A stretch of DNA of 64,000 bases from Drosophila pseudoobscura (taxonomy: Eukaryota; Arthropoda; Insecta; Diptera; Drosophilidae): assembly GCF_009870125.1 (NCBI RefSeq), contig NC_046679.1:28892001-28956000 (forward strand). The letters are read 5' to 3'. A program made the position numbers and the translations under genes. Positions 47,821 to 60,300 of the stretch are shown here, one piece after another (the first letter of the stretch is position 1; every line of letters starts with the position of its first letter). The notes under the pieces were generated by a model. That model saw nothing but the letters and a program-made list of their open reading frames with translations, had not been told where the DNA came from and did no database searches.

Positions 47821-49914
47821 CATTGCTTTTCCTTGCTGCCAACCAAAGAGCCATTGAAATTATACAAAAGTATATCCCACCTAGCGGCAAAATGCCGTAA
47901 TAGCAGCTAAAAGTGAGTCAGTGGGAGTCAGTTAGCAAGTAGCTAATTGGCCTCAAAATGTGCATAAAAATCAAGTCAAACGCGTGGAAAGGCATTCCCA
48001 GTGAATGCATTTGTGTACAAGACAAATATTGAATATTCCGCTCAACCGAAAGTGCTGATCCCATGGCAATGGGCTCAAACTGAAACACCAGTCAGATATA
48101 TGAAATATAATTTAAAATTCACAACAAGCAGAAAGAAAATTGGGCGACTCTTCCGTGTGGCATGTTGTCCGTTTGGTGGCGGTTGGCGGGTGGCGATGGC
48201 GATGAGGACGTTCAAGGCATTGATTTGGAAGCCTACGCACCCCCGCAAAAATCCCTTCAAAATGTGGTCTCAAATTTTGTCAGCATCTCCATACGCTGCC
48301 GCGTAGGAAGCTTCAACTAAATTACTTGCAACTTGATGGATAGTTTGGGGCAGGTGCTGCGGCAGTCGTACCTCGTTCGGTGTGGGGGAAAAGGAGTACT
48401 CATGCGAGGCGCAGGATGGAAGGACGAACGGAAGTAGCAAATAAAATTCAAATTTGTGCCAAAGAATTCCCCCGCGAGCTCTGTCTCTGTCTCTGTCTAC
48501 CTCCTTCTCTATCTGTCTCTTTCTAGCTTTAGCCCTGGTCTACCCACACTTTCCCCCACTCTCTGGGCTGTTTCTGTTTCCCTGAAGTTGATTTCAAATC
48601 GCTAATGTGCTTCATATGTGTGAGTCCTTTCACGTGTGCGCGAGTGTGTGTGGAAAAGCGCTTTATGGGACTTCAACACCAGCACGTCCCCCAGCACCCT
48701 AGTGTATTTGGCGGTAATAAATTTCACGTACTCCCTCCCACCCTACCTCCCCTCTCGTGTGTGTGTTCTGTGCTCTATTTTCGCCTTTCATTTTGCATTT
48801 ATTACCACTGCCATTGTGTTCTGTCACTCCTCTCTATCTCTCTGTTCCCCACCACCCACCCCAACCACCCTCTCTGCACCCCTCTGCTGGGCTACCTTTT
48901 GTTGGTAGCTGCAATATTATTATGGTAATTATCTTTTTGATATTTCAATTGAAATAACAATGCAGATGCATCTAGCGAGAGACAGAGAGTCAGAGAGGGA
49001 TACGTATTCTGTGGTTTCCATTTGATGAAGGCATTAAGTGGCTGCCAAAAAGGGGAAAATCAAGAGGCAAATCAAGTGAGTATATAACCGCAAAATGCCA
49101 AGAATTAATGTCAAAAACATGACAGATGGCAAGGGGATTATAGATACATTTGTATCTAGGGTTTTTCCAAGGGAATTATTAGATATTTCTAGATGGAACG
49201 ACGACTAGAAGTAGGAGTATAAATAGTACAGAAAAATTAGTACACCCACACAAAAATTACCTAAAAATGTATACCAATAGATTTGCTATCAGATTGTGGA
49301 AATTGCTTAAAACTTTATTTAAATAATATTTTTTTTTTCGTTTAATATTAATAATAACAATATACGATAACATTATGTACTGTAATTATTGAATCTACAA
49401 ATATTTATATAAATCAATTTTATATTTATATGTAATTTAAAAAAATAAAAAAAATATATAAAGTAAATGTATTTTATTTTTATATTAAGTATTTCGATAT
49501 TTATTTTAAAGTATTTTAGGTGTTTTTTTTAAATAAAAAAAAACTGATATTTTTTTAAATTTTTTGTTCAGAGGCTGGCCAGAATAGACCCAGTCGAACT
49601 GCCCAGCAGGATAATCTAAGAGGACCTCTACCCTAGAAACCTGGACAGGTAATTGAACCAAATTAAGCAAAATATCCCCCTCATAATTCTTAGACCTTGA
49701 TGACACGCATTTTTTATATATTTATATATTTTTTTTAAATCATATTTTTCTTTGTGATTGTTCCATAAGTTGCTCTAACAGTAAGAGCAAACAACATAAT
49801 TGTATTATTATTCTGTAATCAAATACAAACTTTTAAATACTAAAAAAAAAAAAATAACATTGTGTCTGTGATAATATTTTATATTCAAATACAAATAACA
49901 TAAAATGAATACAA
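47821..49914. other. Non-coding region
   Basis: Low-complexity CT-rich patches at 48480-48560 and 48720-48890, and AT-rich sequence at 49300-49910. ORFs have no recognisable features. Confidence 0.4.
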
Positions 49915-50085
49915 AACGGACGGACGGACAGACAGACATGGCTCAATCGACTCGGCTATTGATGCTGATCAAGAATATATATACTTTATGGGGTCGGAAA
50001 CGATTCCTTCTGGACGTTACACACATCCACTTTTACCACAAATCTAATATACCCCAGTACTCATTTTGAGTATCGGGTATAAAAA
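49915..50085 (+). mobile_element. Helentron/DINE-1-like 3' fragment, copy D
   Basis: Only the last 170 bp: (GACGGACA)n, the GATCAGCATCAATAGCC-type core, TATATATA and the terminal hairpin ending AGTATCGGGTATAAAA. Confidence 0.7.
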
Positions 50086-50600
50086 TCAGAGGTTGTGTTT
50101 CTTTTTTCACATAACTTTATTATCTTGAATCTGGGTGTATTGATTGATTTGCCATTCTATAAAGCTGATTAATGCAGCTATAAATCGGAGCCAAACAGTT
50201 TGTAGCCTGGAAAATATTAGGCGTTAAAAATTTAAAGTTAATAATTTTTTGCGGAATTTATTTTTAAAATTTTGATTTTTAAAAGTTAAAAAAATTAATT
50301 AAAAGACCCAGGTCTTTTTTTTCTTCCTTGATAGGTATATTGATTTGCCGTGGTTTAAGGTAATTTTTGTAGAAACCTATGGGTAATCTATCTAAGGAGA
50401 AGCAAGGAAGATCTCAGTCGTCTCGTGCTGATTGATGATTATGGGGGATCACGGGCATAGATATCACGACTACTCGAACGAAGACAAAAGGATAAGTGAT
50501 CTTCGTAATTAGAGTTTATTCAAGTTCAATTGAAAGGTGAATTGAAATTGAAATGCCAAAAATTGCTATTTTGGAACGATGGTTATGGCAGTGGTGCCCT

Positions 50601-51191
50601 TCAGCCCGAGTGTGGTGGTGTAGAGTCGGATGCGAGAGTGTCCCAGCAGTGCTTGTACCAGGCCGAGGTCGCCTCCTGGCCAGTCAGACCAAAGCCGGCC
50701 GCAATGCACTTGAACCAGTCGCAGAGGCTGCTGACAAAGCCGATCCAGAAGCTCCCACGGTCGGGGCTGGGGGCCAGCGGATAGAGACGATCCACTGTAA
50801 CGACCGGATCGGCTGTGTACAACGAGTCCGCCGGATACACCGATTCGCTATTGCTTTGCGTTTCAGTCCAGCAGCTCCAGTCATCCGTGCGAGTGCTGGA
50901 CACATATTTGTGACTGCTCTCCAGGTCCCGGACGGAAGCCACGTCCACACCATTGATGCTGTCGTCCGAGCTGTTGGGCACGTGGCATTCGATGGAACCC
51001 TGCTTGCAGAGAGTACCATTCGAATCGACGGCCGTTATCGACTTCGATTGACGCCTCAGACCATCTTGGGCCTGCCTCGAGGTGCTGGGCTCGTCGTCAG
51101 GATTCACCGAACCCGTAACGCTCGACTGGTGGCTGGTTCTGGCAGCCTTGAGGATTCCGCGCAGCTGTTGCTTTGTATTCGTTCCGGACAT
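50601..51191 (-). CDS. Uncharacterised 196-residue protein
   Basis: Uninterrupted frame from ATG 51191 to TGA-type stop at 50601, with ordinary composition and Drosophila-like codon use. Ser/Asp/Thr-rich and probably disordered for the first 150 residues (SSDDSINGVDVASVRDLESS and similar), then a compact Trp/Cys-rich C-terminal third (GSFWIGFVSSLCDWFKCIAA). N-terminal QQLRGILKAAR contains GILK, which fits the [GS]IL[KR] docking motif for PP1; four residues are too few to assign function. A donor GTGAGT near 51259 and acceptor near 51206 suggest a 5' UTR intron. TTTATT near 50515 gives AATAAA downstream. No family recognised. Lies between the two four-TM genes. Confidence 0.65.
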   Translation of the reverse strand: MSGTNTKQQLRGILKAARTSHQSSVTGSVNPDDEPSTSRQAQDGLRRQSKSITAVDSNGTLCKQGSIECHVPNSSDDSINGVDVASVRDLESSHKYVSSTRTDDWSCWTETQSNSESVYPADSLYTADPVVTVDRLYPLAPSPDRGSFWIGFVSSLCDWFKCIAAGFGLTGQEATSAWYKHCWDTLASDSTPPHSG

Positions 51192-51489
51192 GGCGCTGTG
51201 CTTTAACAGGGATCGATCATGGGGGATTCGCTTTCACATATTTTCCTATTTTACTCACAGAAATTCGTTGCTTTTCTTTATGGATAATTTTGATGTTGAG
51301 GCATTTAGTTTTGCTCCGATGTGATTTACTCGACAGCTGTTTCTAGGAATAGAATGGCATGCTATCTATTTCTGATAAAAATCGACATCTCTGGGGGATC
51401 TCTGGATTAGTATCTGTCGAAAGAAAGGGTATACAATGTTTCGAATCCTTGAGTATAACCCCCCCCGGGCATCGTCATCAAATCAAATA

Positions 51490-51665
51490 GGGGTATACCA
51501 GATATGTTCCGAAAATGGATGTGTATAAGGCCCAGAAGGAGGCGTTTTCGATACCATAAAGTAGATATATTCTTGATCAGCATCAATAGCCGAGTCGATA
51601 GAGCCCTGTCTGTCGGGTCCAGATCTCAGAGACTATAAGATCTATTGAAACAGCCCAAAAAGCAG
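51490..51665 (-). mobile_element. Helentron/DINE-1-like degraded fragment, copy E
   Basis: Contains TATTCTTGATCAGCATCAAT, GCCGAGTCGAT and CTGTCTGTC as in the other copies, but both the terminal hairpin and flanks are decayed. Reverse orientation. Confidence 0.6.
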
Positions 51666-51796
51666 CCGCCCTGCACAGCAATACATTGAAAAATGTGTTT
51701 TACTCCTACATCTCGTTCTCTTTTCATTCATTGTCAGATTGAAAATTTCTTGATTGAGTAATTTTATTATATTTTTTTGTGACTCGTGAAATCAAA

Positions 51797-52394
51797 ATGT
51801 GCGGCACAAGCCCAGAATATAATGCATATTTCACCGCAGGATCTGCGATATTCGTTTCCTTTTTGAACATAATTCTGGAAAGCATAAAACGTAAGCAATT
51901 AATCTTTATATGTGAATGATGCAGAGTGCAATTCCCCGTACAATTCCCTAGGATCTGAACAGTGGTTTCTTGTGGTTCACATTGTGATCTGGTCTGGGTT
52001 AATCCTAGTCGCCATTGTTCTGATCTTCGGAATCTATTATGCAAGTATATGCCGCCACATCCAACCACCCCCCCCCCCCCCCACCCCACGGCCACCCTAT
52101 TATTTCTATTTCGTAAACAGGAAAATAAGTTTCTTGTGATGGTATGGATCGTGTTAATGCTCGTGTTCGGAGTCGTTTTGATCGCATTACGCATCCTAGA
52201 TCTAACGAAACTCTCTGAAAATAATGAAATTATTAGGACCTCAATTAAAACGTTATTCCACTGCGGTAAGCCTGCCGTCAATTTCATTTCCAGGCCCCGA
52301 CGGAATACCTCTTTCTCTTACAGTGATTTTTTCAGTTTGGCTTTGGGTATCAATTGTATACTATCTGACGCTCTGTGATACCGATTATGATTAG
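51797..52394 (+). CDS. Small four-TM protein, copy 2
   Basis: Four exons: 51797-51890, 51952-52040, 52121-52265 and 52324-52394; 399 nt, 132 residues. Exons 1-3 have exactly the lengths of copy 1 (94, 89, 145). Intron 2 (80 nt, with a long C run) again needs the GC donor GCAAGTA to keep frame. Segments: YFTAGSAIFVSFLNIILESI, WFLVVHIVIWSGLILVAIVL, KFLVMVWIVLMLVFGVVLIA and VIFSVWLWVSIVYYLTL; the tail CDTDYD is longer than in copy 1. AATAAA at 52414-52419. Flanks are also similar to copy 1 (from about 51713 to 52440), so the locus arose by segmental duplication. Function unknown. Confidence 0.65.
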
Positions 52395-52820
52395 GAATGA
52401 AATTTTTGTATTTAATAAAGTATGAAGTGCTCTTTCGTCTGATTTTTTTTTGGCACTGTAATTCAGATTTGAAATTTTAAAAATAAATTCCAGTGATATT
52501 ATTTGATAATAAAAAATACAAAATACAATTCTAATAAAAAAAAATTATAATTCATTAAATATTTCTAAAGTCCCAAATATATTTGGGTTGAAACGTAAAT
52601 AAAAAGTTAAATTATTATTATTATTTTTTTTTCATGTGGAAATTTTGTATTTTATTGCAAACAAGTTTACTGCTACCGTGGCCATTATTAAGAATAATTT
52701 TTTGTTTTTGTTTTTAACCGTGTGCCAAAAATTCTTCATCTCCCAAGCTTTACTCAATAAAAAGTGCCAATTTTATTGAAATATAATTGAGCCGTCCATT
52801 GGATTGGCCTCCGAGGTGGA

Positions 52821-52850
52821 GCAGTGGCAGTGGCAGTGGCAGTGGCAGTC
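52821..52850 (+). repeat. (CAGTGG)n minisatellite
   Basis: Five uninterrupted copies of GCAGTG/GGCAGT hexamer. Confidence 0.7.
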
Positions 52851-53694
52851 TCTGGTGTGTCGTTAAACCTCCAGTAGTCAATGCTTATAATTAGCTGCTG
52901 TAACTGTAACTGCTGATTGCCAATGCCACGCCCACACATGGAGCAGCAGCAGACCACCAGCTGGAGATCGCTCTCTCTGTCTCTCTTTTGGGGGCTACAT
53001 TTTCGGACCCTGGGCCAGGGGTCCTGTGTTAAGTTTAATTTAATTGCCTGGCCCCACAGACCCAAGAGACCCCCAATCCAACAACAGGACACACACAAAA
53101 ACACACGCACACATACAGACATTTATCATTATTCACACAGATACAGATACATTATTATTGCTGTTGCCCTCGCACATTTGTCGGTGTATTCCATGTGTGT
53201 GTCTGTGTGTGTGTGTGTCATACACGTTAATAATTGTAAATACAGATACATTGGAGGGAGGTTGGCAGCTTGAGGGGTGGAAATGGGTGCTTTTTCCTGG
53301 CATTTGTTGCGGCTTAAACGTAACCACACATTTGGGGAAATTATTGTTAATAAGCAGCTGCGTTTTTGCCACCAAGCAATCCCCCCAATCCCTGAAACTA
53401 ATGCCCCAATCCCCACAATTCGGATCGCTTGCCGCTTACCCAATGCCCCCAATGCTGCCCCCGATTCAGAGATAAATCTCGTAATATTTTAAATTATTGA
53501 AGAGGTACAGGGCAAGCACAGCACAGAAAATATCAAAGGAAATCATCAACAAATCAGTTTCGCAATTATAGAAAAATATACAACAATTAATACATTATTT
53601 TTAGACATTTTTGTGTAAAGTGCGGAAAAAACTAGGAATATTTTGGAGAGGCCCAGAGAAGGGGACCCACACGAGACGCTCCTAATCAAATTTT

Positions 53695-54350
53695 AAAATG
53701 TTATCCTAAGTATTTCCATCTATTTAGAATTATTTGGAACCAGTTTCTTAAGAAAAATCCTAATTTGAATTTTATATATTAAATATCTAAATTTGTGTTT
53801 AAAATATTTACATAATCTTTACATAATTATTAATTAATTATTAATTTATCCTATATCTTTGGAATATTTTGAACCAGTTCCTTAAGAAAATGTCCCCTAA
53901 AATGACATAACATTTAAATTTTATTAATATTTTTATATATTAAATATTTAAATTTGTGCCTAAAATATTAACATAATTTTTACCTAACACAAAAAAATGT
54001 AAATTATTTATTAAATATTTTATTAATTAATGTTCTATCTTTGGAATATTTGGAACCAGTTCCTTAAAAAAAATTCCCCTAAATTTCTATAAATCGAAAT
54101 TTCGTTACTATTTTTATATATTAAATATTTTAATTTGTGTTTAAAATATTCACATAATTTTTACATAGCTCACAAAAATATATTAAATTATTTATAAATT
54201 ATTTTATTAATTAATCCTATATCTGTGGAATATTTTGAACCAGTTCCAAAAAAAAAAGTCCCTTAAAATGGCATAAAATTTAAATTTCATAACTATTTTT
54301 ATATATTAAATATTTAAATTTACATAACACACAAAAATGTCTTAAATTAT
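53695..54350 (+). repeat. AT-rich tandem array, unit about 140-185 bp
   Basis: The segment GAATATTTTGAACCAGTTCC (or close) recurs near 53732, 53868, 54044 and 54227, each followed by CTTAAGAAAA-type sequence, CCTAAAATG(G/A)CATAA, a TTTTTATATATTAAATATTT stretch and a variable spacer. Four diverged units. No coding potential. Confidence 0.7.
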
Positions 54351-57300
54351 TTAATGATAAAATTGGTTTAATTTGTTCGTAAATCAAAAAATTTTGCCTA
54401 CATTTGAGGGCGACGCATAATTCCAAATTTGTAGGAATGGCGCTCGATGTCTATTTGAAGCTTTCTTTTATCAAGATTGACCCACAAATGTTTTTCCTTG
54501 CAATGAAAGCACTTCCGCAAACAATTTTTGGTTTTTCAAAGCATTAAATTCCATTAATTTAAGATTAAATTTTAAATTACGGAAATACTTAAAAATAATT
54601 CATTTAAATTAAGTTGAAAAAAAATATAGCCTTCTGGCAATTAGTTTGAAATGCAAAACTCCTACTAAAAAAATGGTGCTATAAACTAAAGCGAAATTTA
54701 GTTCAAGCCACGGGCATTAGGCCGGGCAATGAGTGTTTTGGGCCGCTTTTTATATGGCCCCATAAAGGCCGTAGTGCTGTTTTATGATGCCAGAAACAGA
54801 AACAGAACGGAACAGAACGGGTACGGTACGGTACAGAATATGGTTACGATTATGATTATGGTGTATGCTAAGAATGGGGGATCGTTAAGAAGTGCACTTT
54901 GTAGAAATGGAGTGAATCAAGCACATGCAGTCACGAAAAGAGAGCGAAAGGAGTGGTGGAGAGGAGGGAGAGGAGGCGGAGTGACTGAGAGACATGTTTA
55001 CTGTTTTTGGCACGAGGCATGGACCTTCATAATAATCATAAGTTATCTAAATTCACAGTTATACTCGTATGTATTGTCTGCCACTCTACTGTTTATACCT
55101 CCCGTTGGAAGCTCTTTCTCTAGGTCTCTCTTTCTACCTTAATTTTTGTCTTTCAGTGCTCTCCAGTGTTGGCAAATTTTAAAACTTTTATTACAAAAAT
55201 ATCTTTAAATATAGACAACTATTTTACGAGAAAATATTAATCTATTAATAAAAAAAGAGATCTGTAAAAATAGACAACATATTTTTCAAACAAGAAAATT
55301 TTTATTTATTAAATGAAACAAAGATAGCTGTTGTTTCTGTGGAAAATATGCAATAAATAATAGAATTTTAAATAAAAAAAAAAACACTTTATTTATTACA
55401 TTTTTATTATATTTTGTCTATTCTTTATGCTTTGAAAGCTCAGATCTGAACTCCGTTCAGCAACCAACGTATAGCAAAATTTTTTCTTATATTCTTGAGG
55501 CATTTTTTAATTAAGTGATTTATGCACATATATATGTATATTTATATTATTTATGTATATTTATAAGCAAAAGATCGAACCAAATTTGAGATGGTGATAT
55601 ATCAGAGATTATCGTTAGACGTCAAAGGCATAGCTTAGTTTTTTCTTTTTTTTTGTTATGAACAGAACTGCCACATTTATTTTAATAGAATTTCAAAAAT
55701 AAAATTTTAAAAATATCTAAAATATTTGTTTTAAGTCTGGCTTCCTCCGGCTAATACCAAATTTTAATAATTAATAAGAATAATAATACTATTTAATAAA
55801 AATAATAATAATGAATATTATAGTTTATTTGAATAGTAATCTATTATAATATTAATTTAATAAAATATTAATTTAATATAATATTAATTTATTATATATG
55901 TACATATGTGCATATATATTTATATATACTATTTGCATATATACTTATATATATTATATTTATTATAATATGAATTTTTTAAAATTTTTTTTTATTTTAA
56001 TAAATATTTTTAATTCTAGTAACCATTTTTCTGGCAATAGAACTTTAACAAGAGCCAGAGCAGAGCTAGCTATAAAGCAGCTGAATTGGCAGCACTGGTG
56101 CTTTCTGTTGCCTTCTCGTTCTCTCTTACGCGACGTTCCTGCCTGCAACGCCCCCCGCCCCGCCCCGGCCCAGGCCCACCCATAGCCTTGCGAGTGCAAT
56201 TGTAAAGTGCATAATTTTATAGCATACTTTTGGGCAGCTCCGTGCTTTCGCTGCTTATTGCGACGAAGTGGCCTTTGGCCTGATTGTTGTTGTTGTTTTC
56301 CCTCTGACACACCCACACACACACACACACGAGCACAATTTACATTTTTATGTTGATGATGTTGGTGTTTATGTTGATGGTGATTATAATTGGCAACCGT
56401 GATGCGATGCAATCATTTCTGCCGCCTGCTATCGAAGCATTGAAGGCCCCCCATTGTTTTTGCTTAGGCTCCGAGATGCAAGCGGAAAATTAATTAATTT
56501 TCACCCATTTTTGTTATGTAGAAACATTATTATTTCATTCCGCTTATTGTGTTGTATTTATTTTTTTTTTGTGCATACGGCATACGTATGCGTTTGTTTA
56601 TTTTTCACAGGATTTTTGCCTTTGTATTTTATTTTTGCATTAAATTGATATGCGTGAAGGATTCATTTAATTGGCAAAATATTCAGTGATTTTTGCAAAA
56701 GGAATCTCCCATCGATATCTAATAATCGCAGAGAATGCACCCACCCTCCCCACCCCAAAAAAACCCTATAAATGGGGAAAAATATAACAGGATTTTAAGA
56801 GCAATTAAGGAGAAAGTAAAGCACTAAGGCGCATAATTTATGAAAGCAATTTATCAAAGCTCAAAGTGCAGCAAAAACTTTGCTATTTATTAAACAAATT
56901 TGCGATAAATAATTGAGTTTTCTAAACAAAAACAAAGCCAGACCAGAGAATGAGGTGAACCAAAAATTAACTATTCTGTGGGGAAAGAAGGAAAGCGGAA
57001 AGCGAAAAGCTTTCTCTTGATTTACAAGACAAGCCACCTTTCGGTTTGTGTGTTTTGTGTCCTGCATTTAAGCCTCGTCTCTGTCTCTGTCTCTGCCTCT
57101 GTCTCTGTTGGCCAATTGTCACAGTCAAAGGCCTCTAAAATCGAGTAAAATATTTACTCTTGTTTTAACAATTAATGGAAATTAAATGCAGTTGTATAAA
57201 TCAGAGACTGGCAGGCCAAAGTGCAGTAACCAATAAATTTGTTGCGAAAAATCTTGAGTAAAAAAGAAATGAAGAAATATTCGAAATTTAAAGATTTACG

Positions 57301-60300
57301 CATACGCAATGATGCACCATGTTTCTGCCTGGTTCACTCTTACCAACATAATTAAAATTGTGGTTGAATTATATATTGCACCTGTGGCGAATGGACCGCA
57401 GGACTACCCTCCTCTCTCCTCTCCTCTCTCTCCCTCCTTCTGGGGCAAACTCTGTGTGAAGTCCACAGCACTTTTAAGCCTTTCTGCCAGGCTCCCATTC
57501 CACTCTTTTTGCAGCCGCTACTGTCTCTACTTTGCAACACCTTCCACAAGGCCCTGCCACAAAGTTAAAGTTGTCTGCCTGCCTGCTGCTACTTTTTCGG
57601 GGGCATAAATTTTAAGTGCAACACATTAACGGGTTGCAACCCAGCAGTGGAGTGGGGGAGGCGGGAGGAGCAGCCACTGCGGCTGGAGGCAGTGGCAAAT
57701 GCATCTAGCGCACAGCTGCCACACAGCGGCTCTTAGTAGCACTTGCAACATATGGATGTCGTGTTATAATTGCCACAGCCGCAGTGGGTGAGAGAGGGGC
57801 AGTGGCAGAGGGGAGGGTGGCTGGTGGGGGGTGGAGAAAACTTCACCTAAATGACTTTCCATAAAGCAACTGCTGCTGCGCGCGCCCTGGCAACCCTGGT
57901 TTTTGTTTCGTTTTTTTTTTTTAGGTTAACTTTTCTATGGCGTCCTCTTACGGCTTGCGTTTGTACCTGTGCCCCATGCACCGTGTAGCATGCCCCCCAG
58001 GCTCCTTTAGTGAGCTGCATTATTCTTTGAGCTGTTGCGTTTGTTCAAACATTTTGTGGCACTATTTGGATAACCTTTTTAGAGGGTGCTAGGGGTGTTC
58101 ATGTTCGCGTCGGAAGTCGGCATGTGATTTTTTATGTACTTTTTTTTCTTCTTCGGAATTTTAAATACAAATTTTTTTAAATGAAAAAAAAAATTAATAT
58201 GTAAATATTTTATTAAAATAAAAATATATTTTTTTAATGAATTTATTTTTTATATAATTTTCCTTCGGATTTATTAAATTAAATTATTTTAAATAAAAAA
58301 AACAACTATTTTCTCCTCTTTTTTGACTTTAATATGCATATACATGTATGTATTTAATTTTAATCTTTTTTTTATAATAATATAATTTTTATATATTTTA
58401 TCTTCAGATTTTTAAATTTAATTATTTAAAAATTAATTCTAGAGTAGAAATTTAAAAATATAAAAGTAAAGTAGTGAAATATATTTTATATTTAATTAAT
58501 TAAATATATTTCCTACAAATTTAATATTTTATATTTATTTTACAGTGTTTTAATGTTTTTATACAAACGAGACTTTTTACTGTATTAAGAAGTATTAAAA
58601 AAATACAATAAATTAACTAAAACTAAAATGAAAGGAAATTATAATTCATTTTATTATTCTATTTTTTTTAACTGAATATTTTATTTTTGAATATTTGTTA
58701 TAGCGTTAAAAATAATAGTAGGAAATAGCATTGTCCAAACCTTTAGATTTATATTTTTAGGGGAATTTTATGCATTAAATCACTTGATTTTTCTTTCTTT
58801 CTTTATGGTTTTCTTTTTTTATATTTATTTTTCTTTTCCTGTATTTTTTTCTGGGTTTTCTTTCTTTTTCTGTATTTTTCTGGTTTTTCTTTCTTTTATT
58901 CCAGTTGTAATAATGCCCAGCCAGTCTGGACAACATAATCACGGGTTTTATGCATATAATTTTCTGCATGAACAGGTCCTAAAACCCGCTGCCACACCGC
59001 CGCCGCCCACCGCCCACCGCCCCCCATGGCCACTGCCTTTCCACCTCCTTTCCAACTCATGCTCCCACTTAAATATCCATGACCAAAGCTGTTCATAGTC
59101 ATTAGGTGCTCCACTGGTGATCCACTCCACTCCCCTTCGCATTTGCCACACTCCAATCCAATCCGCTCTGTTCTCTGGTGGCCCCGTTTGTCATGAATAA
59201 TGACTTGCCACTTGATATTGTTAGCAAATAGCGAAAATTATTAATGTGCCTCAGCCCAGGGGGGAGGGGGAGGGGGGGTTGTGCGTGTGGGCAGTGGACA
59301 GTGGGCGTGCGTTTAGGCCTCAACCAAAAGGTCAGCCAAAGACTTGGCTTTGTGGTTTTCCAGTGAAATGCAACCGAGATTGTTCTGGTTCGATACCGCC
59401 ACATCGATTAATGATGTGGATTTATACGAATTTAAATGAGCAAAAAAGTGAAAACCGAAGTGGAAAGAAAACAGGAATGAAAAGAATAAAACAGAAATGG
59501 GAGAAAATTCCAAGAAAAAAAAACTCCCCTTATCTGTTGTGGCTGAAAGTCCAGAGCCGCCGAACATTAATCTTTATTTTTGCAATAATTTATTTTATTT
59601 TTTTTACAATTTTTTTCTTCTTATTTTTCTTTTGTTTTTTCTCCCATACTTTTCGCTATTTTTTTCTTCTTTTTCCCATTTATTTGTTTAAATTTAATTC
59701 CTCATATTGTTTTTTCCTCTAATTTTTTTGTTTTTTTCCCCACATTGTTCTTTATTTTCTTTTTTTTTGTTCCTTTCTTTAAATATATTTGATGTGCGCC
59801 CTGCCATAACGGGACTTTTTTGAAGGACGTTTTTGTGCATGATAAACGTCCCGGGTCCCGTCCTGAAGTATTATGACATGAATCAATGGGGCAGCAGTCC
59901 AATTGATTTGTTTATAAATAAATACCATGAATGCCATGAACAAAAGGGGGCTGCAAAAAAAAAAGACAAATAAAATGGAAATGAATTTTAAAATGCAATG
60001 AAAGTGCTATCCGGAAAGGGCGAAAGGGGGGAAGGGGGAGGGGCTCTGGATAAGGATTCTGGGGATTGTAAAGGGGGTTGGAATCTCGGAATCAGAGTCG
60101 AAATCATCAGCAGGGGTCTCGGTCTCCTCGGGTTACTCTATTAAAAATGCATTATGAAAAACACGTCTGTTTGTTTCTCCCTCTCTCTCTCTTTCGCAGG
60201 ATCTGGGTCCCTGCCTGATGGATGCCATAAAATGGCCGTAAAAAATGGAGGATTATATGACCCGCATGAGCATGTTCCCCCCACCCCCCGCCGCCCTCAC

